64,000 nucleotides of DNA from Sedimentimonas flavescens (lineage in GTDB: Bacteria > Pseudomonadota > Alphaproteobacteria > Rhodobacterales > Rhodobacteraceae): NCBI RefSeq assembly GCF_019264375.1, contig NZ_JAHVAI010000002.1, forward strand, positions 310,001 through 374,000. The letters are read 5' to 3'. The notes below the pieces were generated by a model. It had not been told where the DNA came from, did no database searches, and saw nothing but the letters and a program-made list of their open reading frames with translations. Positions 16,147 to 25,087 of this stretch are shown in pieces (the stretch's first letter is position 1; each line of letters begins with the position of its first letter). Position numbers and translations under genes: made by a program.

Positions 16147-19090
16147 TGGCCTTCTCCCCTTCCTTGTCGTAGAAGACCGGGTCGACGATCTTCGCCTTGA
16201 ACACGGCCCCCTTGTCAGCGGGGAAGTCGAGCACCTCGCCCATCCGGTCGGGTCCGTTCAGCACCAGCCCCATCGCGATCCCGCGCTTGAGCATGGGCGA
16301 GTAATAGGTCGAGGTCACCCGCCCCTGCGTGTTGCGCTGGCCGTTGGCATTGTGCCCTTCGGCCACGGCATAGACCCCATCGGGCAACACCGAGCCATCG
16401 AGCGTCTCAAGACCCACAAGCTTCCAGCGCTTCGGATCGGTCATGTGGCTGCGTTCTTGCGCGCGCTTGCCGAGATAGTCTTCCTTCTTCTTCGAGATCG
16501 CCCAGCCAAGGCCCAGATCCTGCGGGATCACGGTGCCGTCGGTCTCGTCACCGATCATGATGAAGCCCTTCTCGGCGCGCATCACGTGCAGCGCCTCGGT
16601 GCCGTAGGGCATCACGCCGAACTCTTCGCCCGCGGCGTTCAGCGCCTCCCAGAAGGCCAGACCCATGTTCGCGGGCACGGCGATCTCGTAGCTCAGCTCG
16701 CCCGAGAAAGAGATGCGGAACACCCGCGCCGGGAAGCCGCCAAGCGTGCCTTCGGCGAAGGTCATGAAGGGCAGCGCCTCTTTCGAGACGTCCATCCCGC
16801 CGAGTTTCTCAAGCAGCATCCGCGCCTGCGGGCCGACGACCGCGACCTGGGCATATTGCTCGGTCAGGTTGGCAGTGTAGACCTTCCAGTCCCACCACTC
16901 GCATTGCAGCCAGTCTTCCATCCAGCCGTGGATGCGGTCGGCACCGCCCGACGTCGTGTGGCACAGCCAGGTATCCTCGGACAGACGCACGACGACGCCG
17001 TCATCGCTTAGGAAGCCGTTCTCGTTGCACATCAGACCGTAGCGGCATTTGCCCACGGCGAGGTTCGACATCATGTTGGTGTAGAGCATGTCGAGGAAAC
17101 GCCCCGCGTCCGGCCCCTTCACCACGATCTTGCCAAGCGTCGAGGCGTCGAGCAGGCCCACATTGGTGCGGGTGTTGACGATCTCGCGGTTGACGGCGGT
17201 GCGGTGGCTTTCCCCGGCTTTCGGGTAGCAATAGGGGCGACGCCACAGCCCCACGGGTTCCCAATGCGCGCCCTTGGCCTCGTGCCAGCCATGCATCGGC
17301 GTGCGGCGCAGCGGCTGGAACAGCTCGCCCCGCGCCTCGCCGGTGACGGCACCGAAGCTGATCGGCGTGTAGGGCGGGCGGAAGGTGGTCGTCCCGGTCA
17401 CCGGGATCGGCCGACCAAGTGCATCCGAAAGGATCGCTAGGCCGTTGATATTACTCAGCTTACCCTGATCCGAGGCCATCCCGAGCGTAGTGTAGCGCTT
17501 GGTATGCTCGACGCTCTCATAGCCTTCGCGGGCGGCCAGCTGGACGTCCGAAACCTTCACGTCGTTCTGGTAATCGAGGAAGGCCTTGAACTTGAGCTTC
17601 TCCTTCGCGCCGGCGGGCATGACCCAGACCGGCATAAGGGGCGCCTCGACTTCGGACACGGCGGGGATGCCCGCCTCGTCCATGATCGCGCCGAGTTGCA
17701 GCAGGCCGTTCGCGGCACCGACCACGCGGGCCAGCGGCTCGCCCGCCGCGCCGGTCGGCGGGCGGGTGGCGTCGGGGCGGAACATCGCCGCGGCGTCGTC
17801 CCACACAAGCTTGCCGCCGCAGTGGCTCCAGAGGTGGACGACCGGCGACCAGCCGCCCGACATGGCGACGCAGTCGCAGGCGACCGTCTCGATCACACCG
17901 CCCTCGCCCGCTTGGGCGCAGATCTCGACGCCGGTGACCGACTTGCGTCCGAGCACCTTGGCCACGCCGCGTCCGGTCATCACCTTGATACCGCGTGCGC
18001 GCGCCAACTCCGGCAACTCACCGGTCGCTGCTTCGCGCGCATCGATGATGGCGGGGACTGTGAGGCCCGCAGCCTGCACCGCAAGCGCGGTGCGGTAGGC
18101 GTCGTCGTTATTGGTCACCACGACGACCCGGTCGCCGGGGCTGACGGCCCAGTTCACCAGATAGTCGCGTACCGCCGAAGCGAGCATCACGCCCGGCACA
18201 TCGTTGCCCGAGAAGGCGATCGGACGCTCGATCGCGCCGCTTGCGGTGATGGTCAGCCCCGCGCGCACGCGCCACAGGCGATGACGCGGACGACCGTCAG
18301 CGGCGTGCTCGCCCACCGACTGATAGCCGATCGCATAGCCATGATCGTGCAGACCCGCCGCCATGGTGCGCAGCATCAGGCGCACGTTGGCCATGTCCGA
18401 CAGCGTTTCAACCGCCGCGGCGACCCAGGATTCGGGCTCTTGCCCGTCGATCTGGCCGCCATCGACCGGGGCACGACCGCCCCAATGCGCGGTCTGCTCC
18501 ATCACGATCACGCGCTTGCCCGCGCGCGCCTCGGTCAGGGCTGCTGCAAGGCCAGCCACGCCCCCGCCGACGACAAGCACGTCGCAATAGTCATAGGCCT
18601 GCTCATAGCGATCTGGGTCTGCCTCTTTCGGCGCAGCACCCAGACCCGCCGACTGGCGGATGATCGGTTCGAACACATGTTTCCAGGCGAAGCGCGGCGC
18701 CATGAAGGTCTTGTAATAAAAGCCCGCCGGCAGGAAGCGATAGAAGGTGTCGTTGATCGCGCCCACATCGAATTCGAGCGACGGCCAGTGGTTCTGGCTG
18801 GTCGCCTCGGCGCCCTCAAACAGTTCGGTGGTGGTGGTGCGCTGGTCGGGCTCGTGGCGGTTGTTGCGGCCAAGGTTAACCAGCGCGTTCGGCTCTTCCG
18901 CGCCGCTGGCCACGAGGCCGCGCGGACGGTGATACTTGAACGAACGCCCGAGCATCACCTGACCGGCCCCGAGCAGCGCCGAGGCGAGCGTGTCGCCCGC
19001 ATAGCCACGCATGGGCTTGCCGTTGAAGGTGAAGTTGAGCGGTTTGGCGCGGTCGATCAGCCGCCCGCCTTTCGCGAGACGCGTGCTCAT
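16139..19090 (-). CDS. soxA: Sarcosine oxidase alpha subunit
   Basis: 983 residues, normal length. Order of domains: N-terminal 2Fe-2S-ferredoxin-like fold without a cluster (about 15-100, FNGKPMRGYAGDTLASALL), an FAD/NAD(P)-binding oxidoreductase domain starting about 170 (VLVVGGGVAGLAAALTEARAGK) and a C-terminal GCV-T/tetrahydrofolate-binding half (about 600-970). It carries noncovalent NAD and folate sites and channels the methylene group to THF as 5,10-methylene-THF. Start overlaps the soxD stop (ATGA), and soxG overlaps its end, so the operon is tightly coupled. Confidence 0.96.
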   Translation of the reverse strand: MSTRLAKGGRLIDRAKPLNFTFNGKPMRGYAGDTLASALLGAGQVMLGRSFKYHRPRGLVASGAEEPNALVNLGRNNRHEPDQRTTTTELFEGAEATSQNHWPSLEFDVGAINDTFYRFLPAGFYYKTFMAPRFAWKHVFEPIIRQSAGLGAAPKEADPDRYEQAYDYCDVLVVGGGVAGLAAALTEARAGKRVIVMEQTAHWGGRAPVDGGQIDGQEPESWVAAAVETLSDMANVRLMLRTMAAGLHDHGYAIGYQSVGEHAADGRPRHRLWRVRAGLTITASGAIERPIAFSGNDVPGVMLASAVRDYLVNWAVSPGDRVVVVTNNDDAYRTALAVQAAGLTVPAIIDAREAATGELPELARARGIKVMTGRGVAKVLGRKSVTGVEICAQAGEGGVIETVACDCVAMSGGWSPVVHLWSHCGGKLVWDDAAAMFRPDATRPPTGAAGEPLARVVGAANGLLQLGAIMDEAGIPAVSEVEAPLMPVWVMPAGAKEKLKFKAFLDYQNDVKVSDVQLAAREGYESVEHTKRYTTLGMASDQGKLSNINGLAILSDALGRPIPVTGTTTFRPPYTPISFGAVTGEARGELFQPLRRTPMHGWHEAKGAHWEPVGLWRRPYCYPKAGESHRTAVNREIVNTRTNVGLLDASTLGKIVVKGPDAGRFLDMLYTNMMSNLAVGKCRYGLMCNENGFLSDDGVVVRLSEDTWLCHTTSGGADRIHGWMEDWLQCEWWDWKVYTANLTEQYAQVAVVGPQARMLLEKLGGMDVSKEALPFMTFAEGTLGGFPARVFRISFSGELSYEIAVPANMGLAFWEALNAAGEEFGVMPYGTEALHVMRAEKGFIMIGDETDGTVIPQDLGLGWAISKKKEDYLGKRAQERSHMTDPKRWKLVGLETLDGSVLPDGVYAVAEGHNANGQRNTQGRVTSTYYSPMLKRGIAMGLVLNGPDRMGEVLDFPADKGAVFKAKIVDPVFYDKEGEKANV

Positions 19091-19410
19091 TTCCAGCCCC
19101 CCCAGTTCGGTCGTTTCTCGTTGATTTTCACGATCAGCTCTGCCGGAGGCTCGGTCGTTTGCGCCGGATAGGTGCCGAAGACCTCAAGCGTGGCGGTGCA
19201 GCGCGCCGCCAGAAACCACTTGCCGCAGCCATAGGCATGGCGCCAACGCTCAAAATGGACCCCCTTGGGGTTCTTGCGGGCGAAGAGATAGCCTTCGAAG
19301 TCCTCGTCGGACGCGCCCGGCCCGAAGCGCTTGAGATGCGCCTCGCCGCCGGGGGCAAGTTCGGTTTCCTCGACGGTCACGCCGCAATAGGGACAGGTGA
19401 GAGTCAGCAT
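19087..19410 (-). CDS. soxD: Sarcosine oxidase delta subunit
   Basis: 107 residues from the ATG at 19410. Zinc-site residues known for SoxD are in place: CPYC near the N-terminus (Cys6, Cys9) and His and Cys in the later stretch WRHAYGCGKWF. The ribosome site is weak (AAGG), as expected for a gene inside an operon, 72 bases after soxB. The stop overlaps the soxA start. Confidence 0.93.
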   Translation of the reverse strand: MLTLTCPYCGVTVEETELAPGGEAHLKRFGPGASDEDFEGYLFARKNPKGVHFERWRHAYGCGKWFLAARCTATLEVFGTYPAQTTEPPAELIVKINEKRPNWGGWK

Positions 19411-19482
19411 GTCAGAGGGCCTTTCGGGAAGCGGACGACACGGCGCCCGCAAGATCGTGGAGCAGAGCGAAGCGAAGACGGG

Positions 19483-20736
19483 TCAATGCGCCACCCCCGC
19501 CGCGACGGATTCGTCGATGAAGCGGCCTTCCCGGAAACGGTTCAGCCCGAAGTCGGCGGCCAGCGGACCCGGCTCGCCCTTGGCGACCAGTTCCGCCATC
19601 GCCCAACCCGAACCGGGGATCGACTTGAAGCCGCCCGTGCCCCAACCGCAGTTGACGAAGATGTTCTCAACCGGCGTTTTCGACAGGATGGGCGAGCGGT
19701 CACCGGTCATGTCCACGATCCCGCCCCACTGGCGCAGCATCTTGAGGCGCGAGATGATCGGGAAGGTCTCGATCAGGGCGCGGGTAGTTTCCTCGACATG
19801 ATGCCACGAGCCGCGCTGCGTGTAGTTGTTGAACCCGTCGGTGCCGCCGCCGATGACCATCTCGCCCTTGTCAGACTGACTCATGTAGCCATGCACAAGG
19901 TTCGCCATGACAACGACATCCATGCAGGGCTTGATCGGCTCCGACACCCAGGCTTGCAGCGCCATCGACTCGATCGGCAGGCGGAAGCCCGCCATCTCGG
20001 CCAGCACGCTCGAATGGCCCGCCACCACGATGGCCAGCTTGCCGCAGTCGATCGAGCCCTTGGTGGTCTCGACGCCCTGCACCTTGCCGTTCTCGGTGCG
20101 CACGCCGGTCACTTCGCATTGCTGGATGATGTCCATGCCCATGGCCGAGCAGGCCCGCGCATAGCCCCAGGCCACCGCGTCATGGCGTGCGGTGCCGCCG
20201 CGCTCTTGATAAAGCGCGCCAAGAACCGGGTAGCGCGGCCCGTCGATATTCACGATCGGAACCAGATCCTTGACCTCGGAGGGCGTGATCCAGCGGGTCT
20301 CGACGCCTTGCAGGTTGTTGGCATAGACCGTGCGCTTGTAGCCGCGCATCTCATGCTCGGACTGGGCCAGCATCAGCAGGCCACGCGGCGAGAACATGAC
20401 GTTGTAGTTCAGATCCTGACTCAGATCCTCGTAAAGCGAGCGCGCCTTTTCGTAGATCGCAGCCGAGGGATCTTGCAGGTAGTTCGAGCGGATGATCGTG
20501 GTGTTACGCCCGGTGTTGCCACCGCCCAGCCACCCCTTCTCGATCACTGCGACATTGGTGATGCCGTGAACCTTGCCAAGGTAATAGGCCGTCGCCAGAC
20601 CATGACCGCCCGCGCCGACGATGACCACATCGTAGCGCTTTTTCGGCGCGGGGCTTTGCCAGGCGCGTTCCCATCCGGCGTGGAAGCGCAAGGCCTCCCG
20701 CGCAACGGCAAACATCGAGTAGCGTCTCAAAGCCAT
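19483..20736 (-). CDS. soxB: Sarcosine oxidase beta subunit
   Basis: 417 residues from the ATG at 20736, chosen for AAGGAGTGAAC just upstream; an alternative start at 20757 would lie over that site. The FAD-binding motif VVIVGAGGHGLATAYYLGK is at about residue 35, followed by the DAO fold. This subunit carries the covalent FMN and the noncovalent FAD where sarcosine is oxidised. First gene of soxBDAG; the divergent ccmI starts 216 bases away. No glyA, purU or folD is adjacent here, although these often accompany soxBDAG. Confidence 0.96.
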   Translation of the reverse strand: MALRRYSMFAVAREALRFHAGWERAWQSPAPKKRYDVVIVGAGGHGLATAYYLGKVHGITNVAVIEKGWLGGGNTGRNTTIIRSNYLQDPSAAIYEKARSLYEDLSQDLNYNVMFSPRGLLMLAQSEHEMRGYKRTVYANNLQGVETRWITPSEVKDLVPIVNIDGPRYPVLGALYQERGGTARHDAVAWGYARACSAMGMDIIQQCEVTGVRTENGKVQGVETTKGSIDCGKLAIVVAGHSSVLAEMAGFRLPIESMALQAWVSEPIKPCMDVVVMANLVHGYMSQSDKGEMVIGGGTDGFNNYTQRGSWHHVEETTRALIETFPIISRLKMLRQWGGIVDMTGDRSPILSKTPVENIFVNCGWGTGGFKSIPGSGWAMAELVAKGEPGPLAADFGLNRFREGRFIDESVAAGVAH

Positions 20737-20951
20737 GTTCACTCCTTCGGCACGCATTCAAGACGGGCGCGAATCCGCAACGCCCCGTCATTCGTCCTAT
20801 TGATGGACCGCCCCCCCGGCCAAAAGCCACCCCCAAGCGGCAATTGCGGGAAAAATACGACATGCACCTGCGACAAGGCGCGCCATCTTGCCGCTTGGCC
20901 CTTTCTTGCCCGGCCTATCCGGCCTAAATGGGTGCAGACACAGGAGACGCC

Positions 20952-22481
20952 ATGCTGTTCTGGACCCTTACCGCCGCCCTCGTGGCGCTTGTTGCGCTGC
21001 TTTTCGTCCTCGCCCTCGTGCGCCGGCACGCGGCCGATGCGCCCGCCTCTGCCTATGATGTGCAGGTCTACCGCGACCAGTTGCGCGATCTCGACAAGGA
21101 TATGTCCCGTGGCGTGATCTCCCGGGAGGAGGCCGAGCGCACCCGCGTCGAAATCTCGCGCCGGATGCTAGAGGCCGACCGCGTCTCGCAGGCCGAGCAA
21201 GACAGCCGCGAGGCGCCCAAGGGCGCAACGATGGCAATCATCCTTGTGCTTGGCGCGATCATGGCGACCTCGTTCTACCTCTATCAGCGCCTCGGCGCGG
21301 CGGGTTACCCCGACCAGCCGATCAAGGAACGTTTTGCCATCGCCAACGAGCTTTACGACTCGCGCCCCTCGCAGGACGAGGCAGAAAAGCAGGCCGCAGC
21401 CGCACAGGCCGACCAGCCGCAACCCGATGCGCAGTTCCTTGAACTGATGGAGCGCCTGCGCAAGGCCGTGGCCGAACGCCCCGACGACCCCGAGGGCCTT
21501 GCCCTTCTCGCGCGTAACGAGATGAGCATGGGCAACTACCGCGCAGGTTGGGAAACGAAGAAACGCCTCGTCGAGGTTCTGGGCGACAAGGCGCGCGCAC
21601 AGGATTATGCCGATCTGGGCGAATACATGGTCGTCGCTGCGGGCGGTCTCGTGACCAAGGAAGCCGAGGAGAACTTTGCCAAGGCGCTCGAGATGGACCC
21701 GGCCGAGGGCCTGTCGCGCTACTACATCGGTCTGATGATGGCGCAGAACGGGCGCGGCGACCGCGCCTTCCGCATCTGGGACGCACTGCTGCGCAATGGC
21801 CCGGCGCAAGCGCCCTGGGTGCCCGCGATCTTGGCCAATATCGAGAACCTCGCCTGGATCGCTGGCGAGACGCGGTATGAGCTGCCCGCCCCGGGTGGCC
21901 GCGGCCCTTCAGCTGCCGATATGCAGGCCGCGGCGGAAATGTCGCCCGAGGACCGTCAGCAGATGATCCGCGGCATGGTTGCGCAACTCAACGACCGTCT
22001 GGCAAACGAAGGCGGGCCGGCTGCGGATTGGGCCAAGCTGATCTCGTCGCTGCGGATGCTTGGCGAGGATGACCGCGCGCAGGCGATCTGGGGCGAGGCG
22101 CAAAGCCGCTTTGCCGATCTCCCGGAGGATCTTGAGATGATCCGGGCCGCAGCCGAGGGCGAAGTGCCCCCCATGGCGGAAGCTGCCGAGCCGATGCGCG
22201 GCCCGGCACTGACCGACGAGCAGATGCAGTCCGCCTCGGACATGACGCCCGAGGAGCGTCAGGAGATGATCGCGAACATGGTCAACGGACTGGTCGAGCG
22301 ACTTGAGTCTGAGGGCGGCGACGCCAGCCAGTGGGCGCGCGCGATCTCCTCGCTTGCCACGCTTGGCCAGACCGAGCGCGCCGCCGAGGTCTACTCCATG
22401 GCCCGCACCGCGCTTGCGGGTGACGAGGCCGCGCTGTCGGTGATCACGGGCGCCGCGCAGGCCGCCGGGGTGGCGAATTGA
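20952..22481 (+). CDS. ccmI: Cytochrome c biogenesis protein CcmI (CycH)
   Basis: 509 residues from the ATG at 20952 (CAGGAG upstream). The N-terminal part has two membrane segments (about 1-20 and 90-110) around a cytoplasmic loop with a leucine-zipper-like stretch (YDVQVYRDQLRDLDKDMSRG), and the periplasmic C-terminal part is TPR-rich. CcmI presents apocytochrome c to the CcmFH haem ligase. Odd: the C-terminal domain contains two tandem copies of an about 80-residue unit beginning MSPEDRQQMI and MTPEERQEMI. Followed with overlap by ruvX. Confidence 0.88.
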   Translation: MLFWTLTAALVALVALLFVLALVRRHAADAPASAYDVQVYRDQLRDLDKDMSRGVISREEAERTRVEISRRMLEADRVSQAEQDSREAPKGATMAIILVLGAIMATSFYLYQRLGAAGYPDQPIKERFAIANELYDSRPSQDEAEKQAAAAQADQPQPDAQFLELMERLRKAVAERPDDPEGLALLARNEMSMGNYRAGWETKKRLVEVLGDKARAQDYADLGEYMVVAAGGLVTKEAEENFAKALEMDPAEGLSRYYIGLMMAQNGRGDRAFRIWDALLRNGPAQAPWVPAILANIENLAWIAGETRYELPAPGGRGPSAADMQAAAEMSPEDRQQMIRGMVAQLNDRLANEGGPAADWAKLISSLRMLGEDDRAQAIWGEAQSRFADLPEDLEMIRAAAEGEVPPMAEAAEPMRGPALTDEQMQSASDMTPEERQEMIANMVNGLVERLESEGGDASQWARAISSLATLGQTERAAEVYSMARTALAGDEAALSVITGAAQAAGVAN

Positions 22482-22957
22482 TCTGCGCCACGATCGAAGA
22501 GTTCTTCGAGGCCCTGCCCCGCTTTGGCGCGGTGGCGGGGCTTGATCTTGGCACCAAGACGATCGGCGTCGCAGTCTCGGACACGTTGCGTTCGGTCGCC
22601 TCGCCGCTCTCGACCATCCGGCGAGAGAAATTCACGCTCGACGCCGAGAAACTGCTCAAGATCGTGACTGATCGCGAGATCGCGGGGATAGTCCTTGGCC
22701 TGCCCATGAACATGGACGGGACCGAGGGGCCGCGCTGCCAATCGACCCGCGCTTTTGCCCGCAACCTCGAAAAGCTCACCCCCCTGCCCATCGGCTTCTG
22801 GGACGAGCGACTCTCGACCGTGGCGGCCGAACGGGCGATGCTTGAGGCGGATATGTCGCGAAAGCGTCGCGCCGAGGTGATCGACCACGTGGCCGCCGGG
22901 TTTATCCTTCAAGGAGCGCTGGATCGTCTGGCGCATCTGAGGGCCTCGAATGTCTGA
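22478..22957 (+). CDS. ruvX: Holliday junction resolvase RuvX (YqgF)
   Basis: 159 residues, RNase H-like fold; predicted Holliday junction resolvase and 16S rRNA 5'-end processing nuclease. Motifs: GLDLGTKTIGVAVSD, GLPMNMDGTEGPR, WDERLSTVAAER and the terminal acidic IDHVAAGFILQ. The start is TTG, overlapping the TGA of ccmI (TTGA), with GGGGTGG upstream; no ATG lies near the conserved N-terminus, so a non-ATG start is the best choice. Overlaps the next gene by eight bases. Confidence 0.92.
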   Translation: MICATIEEFFEALPRFGAVAGLDLGTKTIGVAVSDTLRSVASPLSTIRREKFTLDAEKLLKIVTDREIAGIVLGLPMNMDGTEGPRCQSTRAFARNLEKLTPLPIGFWDERLSTVAAERAMLEADMSRKRRAEVIDHVAAGFILQGALDRLAHLRASNV

Positions 22958-23207
22958 GAACATCCCCGAGAACACCGACCGCATCTGGAAACGGGCCGAG
23001 ATCGCAAGCCCGTGCATCAAGCTGTGCTCGGTCCACCCGGTCGAGAAGATCTGCGTGGGCTGCTACCGCACGCTGAACGAGATCGGCAACTGGTCACGCA
23101 TGACGCCCGAGGAGCGCGACCGTGTCATGGGGGAACTGCCTGCGCGTGCACCGCGACTGCATCAGCGCCGTGGCGGACATTCGGGGCGCACCAGCGAGTC
23201 TGCCTGA
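22950..23207 (+). CDS. DUF1289 small cysteine-rich protein
   Basis: 85 residues. The family core SPCIKLCSVHP...KICVGCYRTLNEIGNW...MTPEER is intact with four cysteines likely to bind metal (Fe-S or zinc). Family members are widespread in proteobacteria as predicted Fe-S proteins with no firm function. It overlaps ruvX, forming a ccmI-ruvX-DUF1289 unit, and is followed by a strong terminator. The tail after about residue 68 is Arg/Gly/Ser-rich. Confidence 0.88.
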   Translation: MSENIPENTDRIWKRAEIASPCIKLCSVHPVEKICVGCYRTLNEIGNWSRMTPEERDRVMGELPARAPRLHQRRGGHSGRTSESA

Positions 23208-23230
23208 AACGACCCTACCACCGAAATTGG

Positions 23231-23256
23231 AACGGCGGCCCGTGGGCCGCCGTTTT
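23231..23256 (+). terminator. Rho-independent terminator between convergent operons
   Basis: Stem AACGGCGGCCC-GT-GGGCCGCCGTT with a T tract on the plus strand, ending the ccmI-ruvX-DUF1289 unit. It may also stop the convergent TRAP transcript, though that strand lacks a T run. Confidence 0.88.
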
Positions 23257-23260
23257 CGTT

Positions 23261-25087
23261 TCAGTTGCTGGCGGCGGGAAGCCCGCCAAGCCCCATCGGA
23301 GCCGGCACGAGGCTTGCCCCTCCGCCCTGCGGGGGCGTTGCGGGCGCACCGGTCGGCGCGCCGGGCGCGCCAAGCGGCGGCAGGCCAAGGCCCATCCCGC
23401 CCGGAGCCGAGCCCGGTGCCGCCCCAGGCGCACCAAACCCGCCAAGACCGCCCAGACCACCGCCAAGACCTGGCATCTCGGGCAGCTTCAGCTCGATCGT
23501 CGAAGGATCGACCGCCTTGCCCTTGTAGTGCATGACCATGCCCGGGAACGCGATCACGATACCGATCATGATGATCTGGATAAACACGAACGGCACGGCG
23601 CCCCAGTAGATATGCGAGGTCTTCACCGGATCGGTCAGCTTGCCCGTCAACTTGTCGATATAGGGAGACTTCGGAGCGACCGAACGCAGGAAGAACAGCG
23701 CAAATCCGAACGGCGGGTGCATGAACGATGTCTGCATGTTCACGCCCAGGATCACCCCGAACCAGATCAGATCGATGCCCAGCTTCTCGGCCGCGGGGGC
23801 CAGCAGGGGAACGATGATGAAGGCAAGTTCGAAGAAATCGAGGAAGAATGCCAGGAAGAACACCAGCAGCGACACGACGATCAGGAAGCCCATCTCACCG
23901 CCCGGCAGCGAGACCAGCAGATGCTCGACCCACAAATGGCCGTTCACGCCGTAGAAGGTCAGCGAGAAGACCCGCGCGCCGAGCAGGATGAACATCACGA
24001 AGGCCGACAGGCGCGTCGTGGCGGCCAGAGCGTCGCGCACCACACCGTAGTTCAGCCGGCGCTTCATCGCCGACAGGATCAGCGCACCCACGGCACCCAT
24101 GGCCCCGCCCTCGGTCGGCGTGGCAACGCCAAGGAAGATGGTCCCAAGCACCAGGAAGATCAGCGCCAGCGGCGGGATCAGCACGATGACGACCTGCTGG
24201 GCAAGACGGCTCATCGCATTGATCTTGAGCGCCTTGTCGAGTACCGCGACCGCGTAGATCACCAGAACGGCGAGTGCTGCGGCCAGGATGCCCGCGTCTT
24301 TCGGGTTGTGGTTGGTTTCGAGGTACTTTTCAGCGCCGTAGAAGAGCGCGAGACCGGCAGCCAGCGCCACAGCAAGCGAGGTCACACCCGAGCCAAGCGT
24401 GCGCGCCTCTTTCGGCAGCGCGGGCATCGAGGCCGGACGCAGCACCGACATCAGCGCGACATAGCCAAGGTAGATGCTCGTCAGCACGAGGCCGGGGATC
24501 ATCGCGCCCTTGTACATGTCGCCCACCGAGCGGCCGAGCTGGTCGGCCAGAACGATCAGCACCAGCGAGGGCGGGATGATCTGCGCCAATGTGCCCGACG
24601 CCGCGATCACACCCGAGGCGATCCTGCGGTCATAGCCATAACGCAGCATGATCGGCAGCGAGATCAGGCCCATCGCGATCACCGAAGCCGCCACGACGCC
24701 CGTGGTGGCCGCCAGCAGCGCGCCCACGATGATCACGGCATAGGCCAGACCGCCGCGCACCGGACCGAAGAGCTGGCCGATGGTGTCGAGCAGGTCTTCG
24801 GCCATGCCCGATTTCTCAAGCACGATCCCCATGAAGGTAAAGAATGGAATGGCAAGCAATGTCTCGTTCGACAGCACCCCCCAGAACCGTTCGGGCATCG
24901 CGTTCAAGAGCGGCCAGCTCAGGTTGATCGTGCCATTCGACAGCGGGGCAAGCTCGACCCCGATGATGAAGAACACCAGACCGTTCGCGGCCAGTGCGAA
25001 GGCGACGGGGTAGCCCAAAAGCAGGAAGCCGATGAGCGAGACGAACATGATCGGCGCCATGTTCTGCGCGATCAGTTCCATCATCAC
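23261..25087 (-). CDS. TRAP transporter large permease (DctM) with Gly/Pro-rich tail
   Basis: 608 residues, longer than the usual 430-470 (and also than the long alpha-keto/chloroaromatic type). About 12-14 membrane segments of the DctM fold, with an enlarged central part. The last 75 residues or so (bases about 23261-23490) are a low-complexity Gly/Pro/Ala tail (repeats of GLGG, GAPG, GLPPLGAPG). It forms the sodium-driven channel with the DctQ subunit. Start overlaps the dctQ stop by four bases. No periplasmic binding-protein gene is adjacent, so the substrate (probably an organic acid) cannot be named. Confidence 0.88.
   Translation of the reverse strand: MMMELIAQNMAPIMFVSLIGFLLLGYPVAFALAANGLVFFIIGVELAPLSNGTINLSWPLLNAMPERFWGVLSNETLLAIPFFTFMGIVLEKSGMAEDLLDTIGQLFGPVRGGLAYAVIIVGALLAATTGVVAASVIAMGLISLPIMLRYGYDRRIASGVIAASGTLAQIIPPSLVLIVLADQLGRSVGDMYKGAMIPGLVLTSIYLGYVALMSVLRPASMPALPKEARTLGSGVTSLAVALAAGLALFYGAEKYLETNHNPKDAGILAAALAVLVIYAVAVLDKALKINAMSRLAQQVVIVLIPPLALIFLVLGTIFLGVATPTEGGAMGAVGALILSAMKRRLNYGVVRDALAATTRLSAFVMFILLGARVFSLTFYGVNGHLWVEHLLVSLPGGEMGFLIVVSLLVFFLAFFLDFFELAFIIVPLLAPAAEKLGIDLIWFGVILGVNMQTSFMHPPFGFALFFLRSVAPKSPYIDKLTGKLTDPVKTSHIYWGAVPFVFIQIIMIGIVIAFPGMVMHYKGKAVDPSTIELKLPEMPGLGGGLGGLGGFGAPGAAPGSAPGGMGLGLPPLGAPGAPTGAPATPPQGGGASLVPAPMGLGGLPAASN

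Noticed and set aside
17504-19171. Long plus-strand open frame opposite soxA
   Set aside because: Same antisense effect of GC-rich codons; soxA carries all family motifs.
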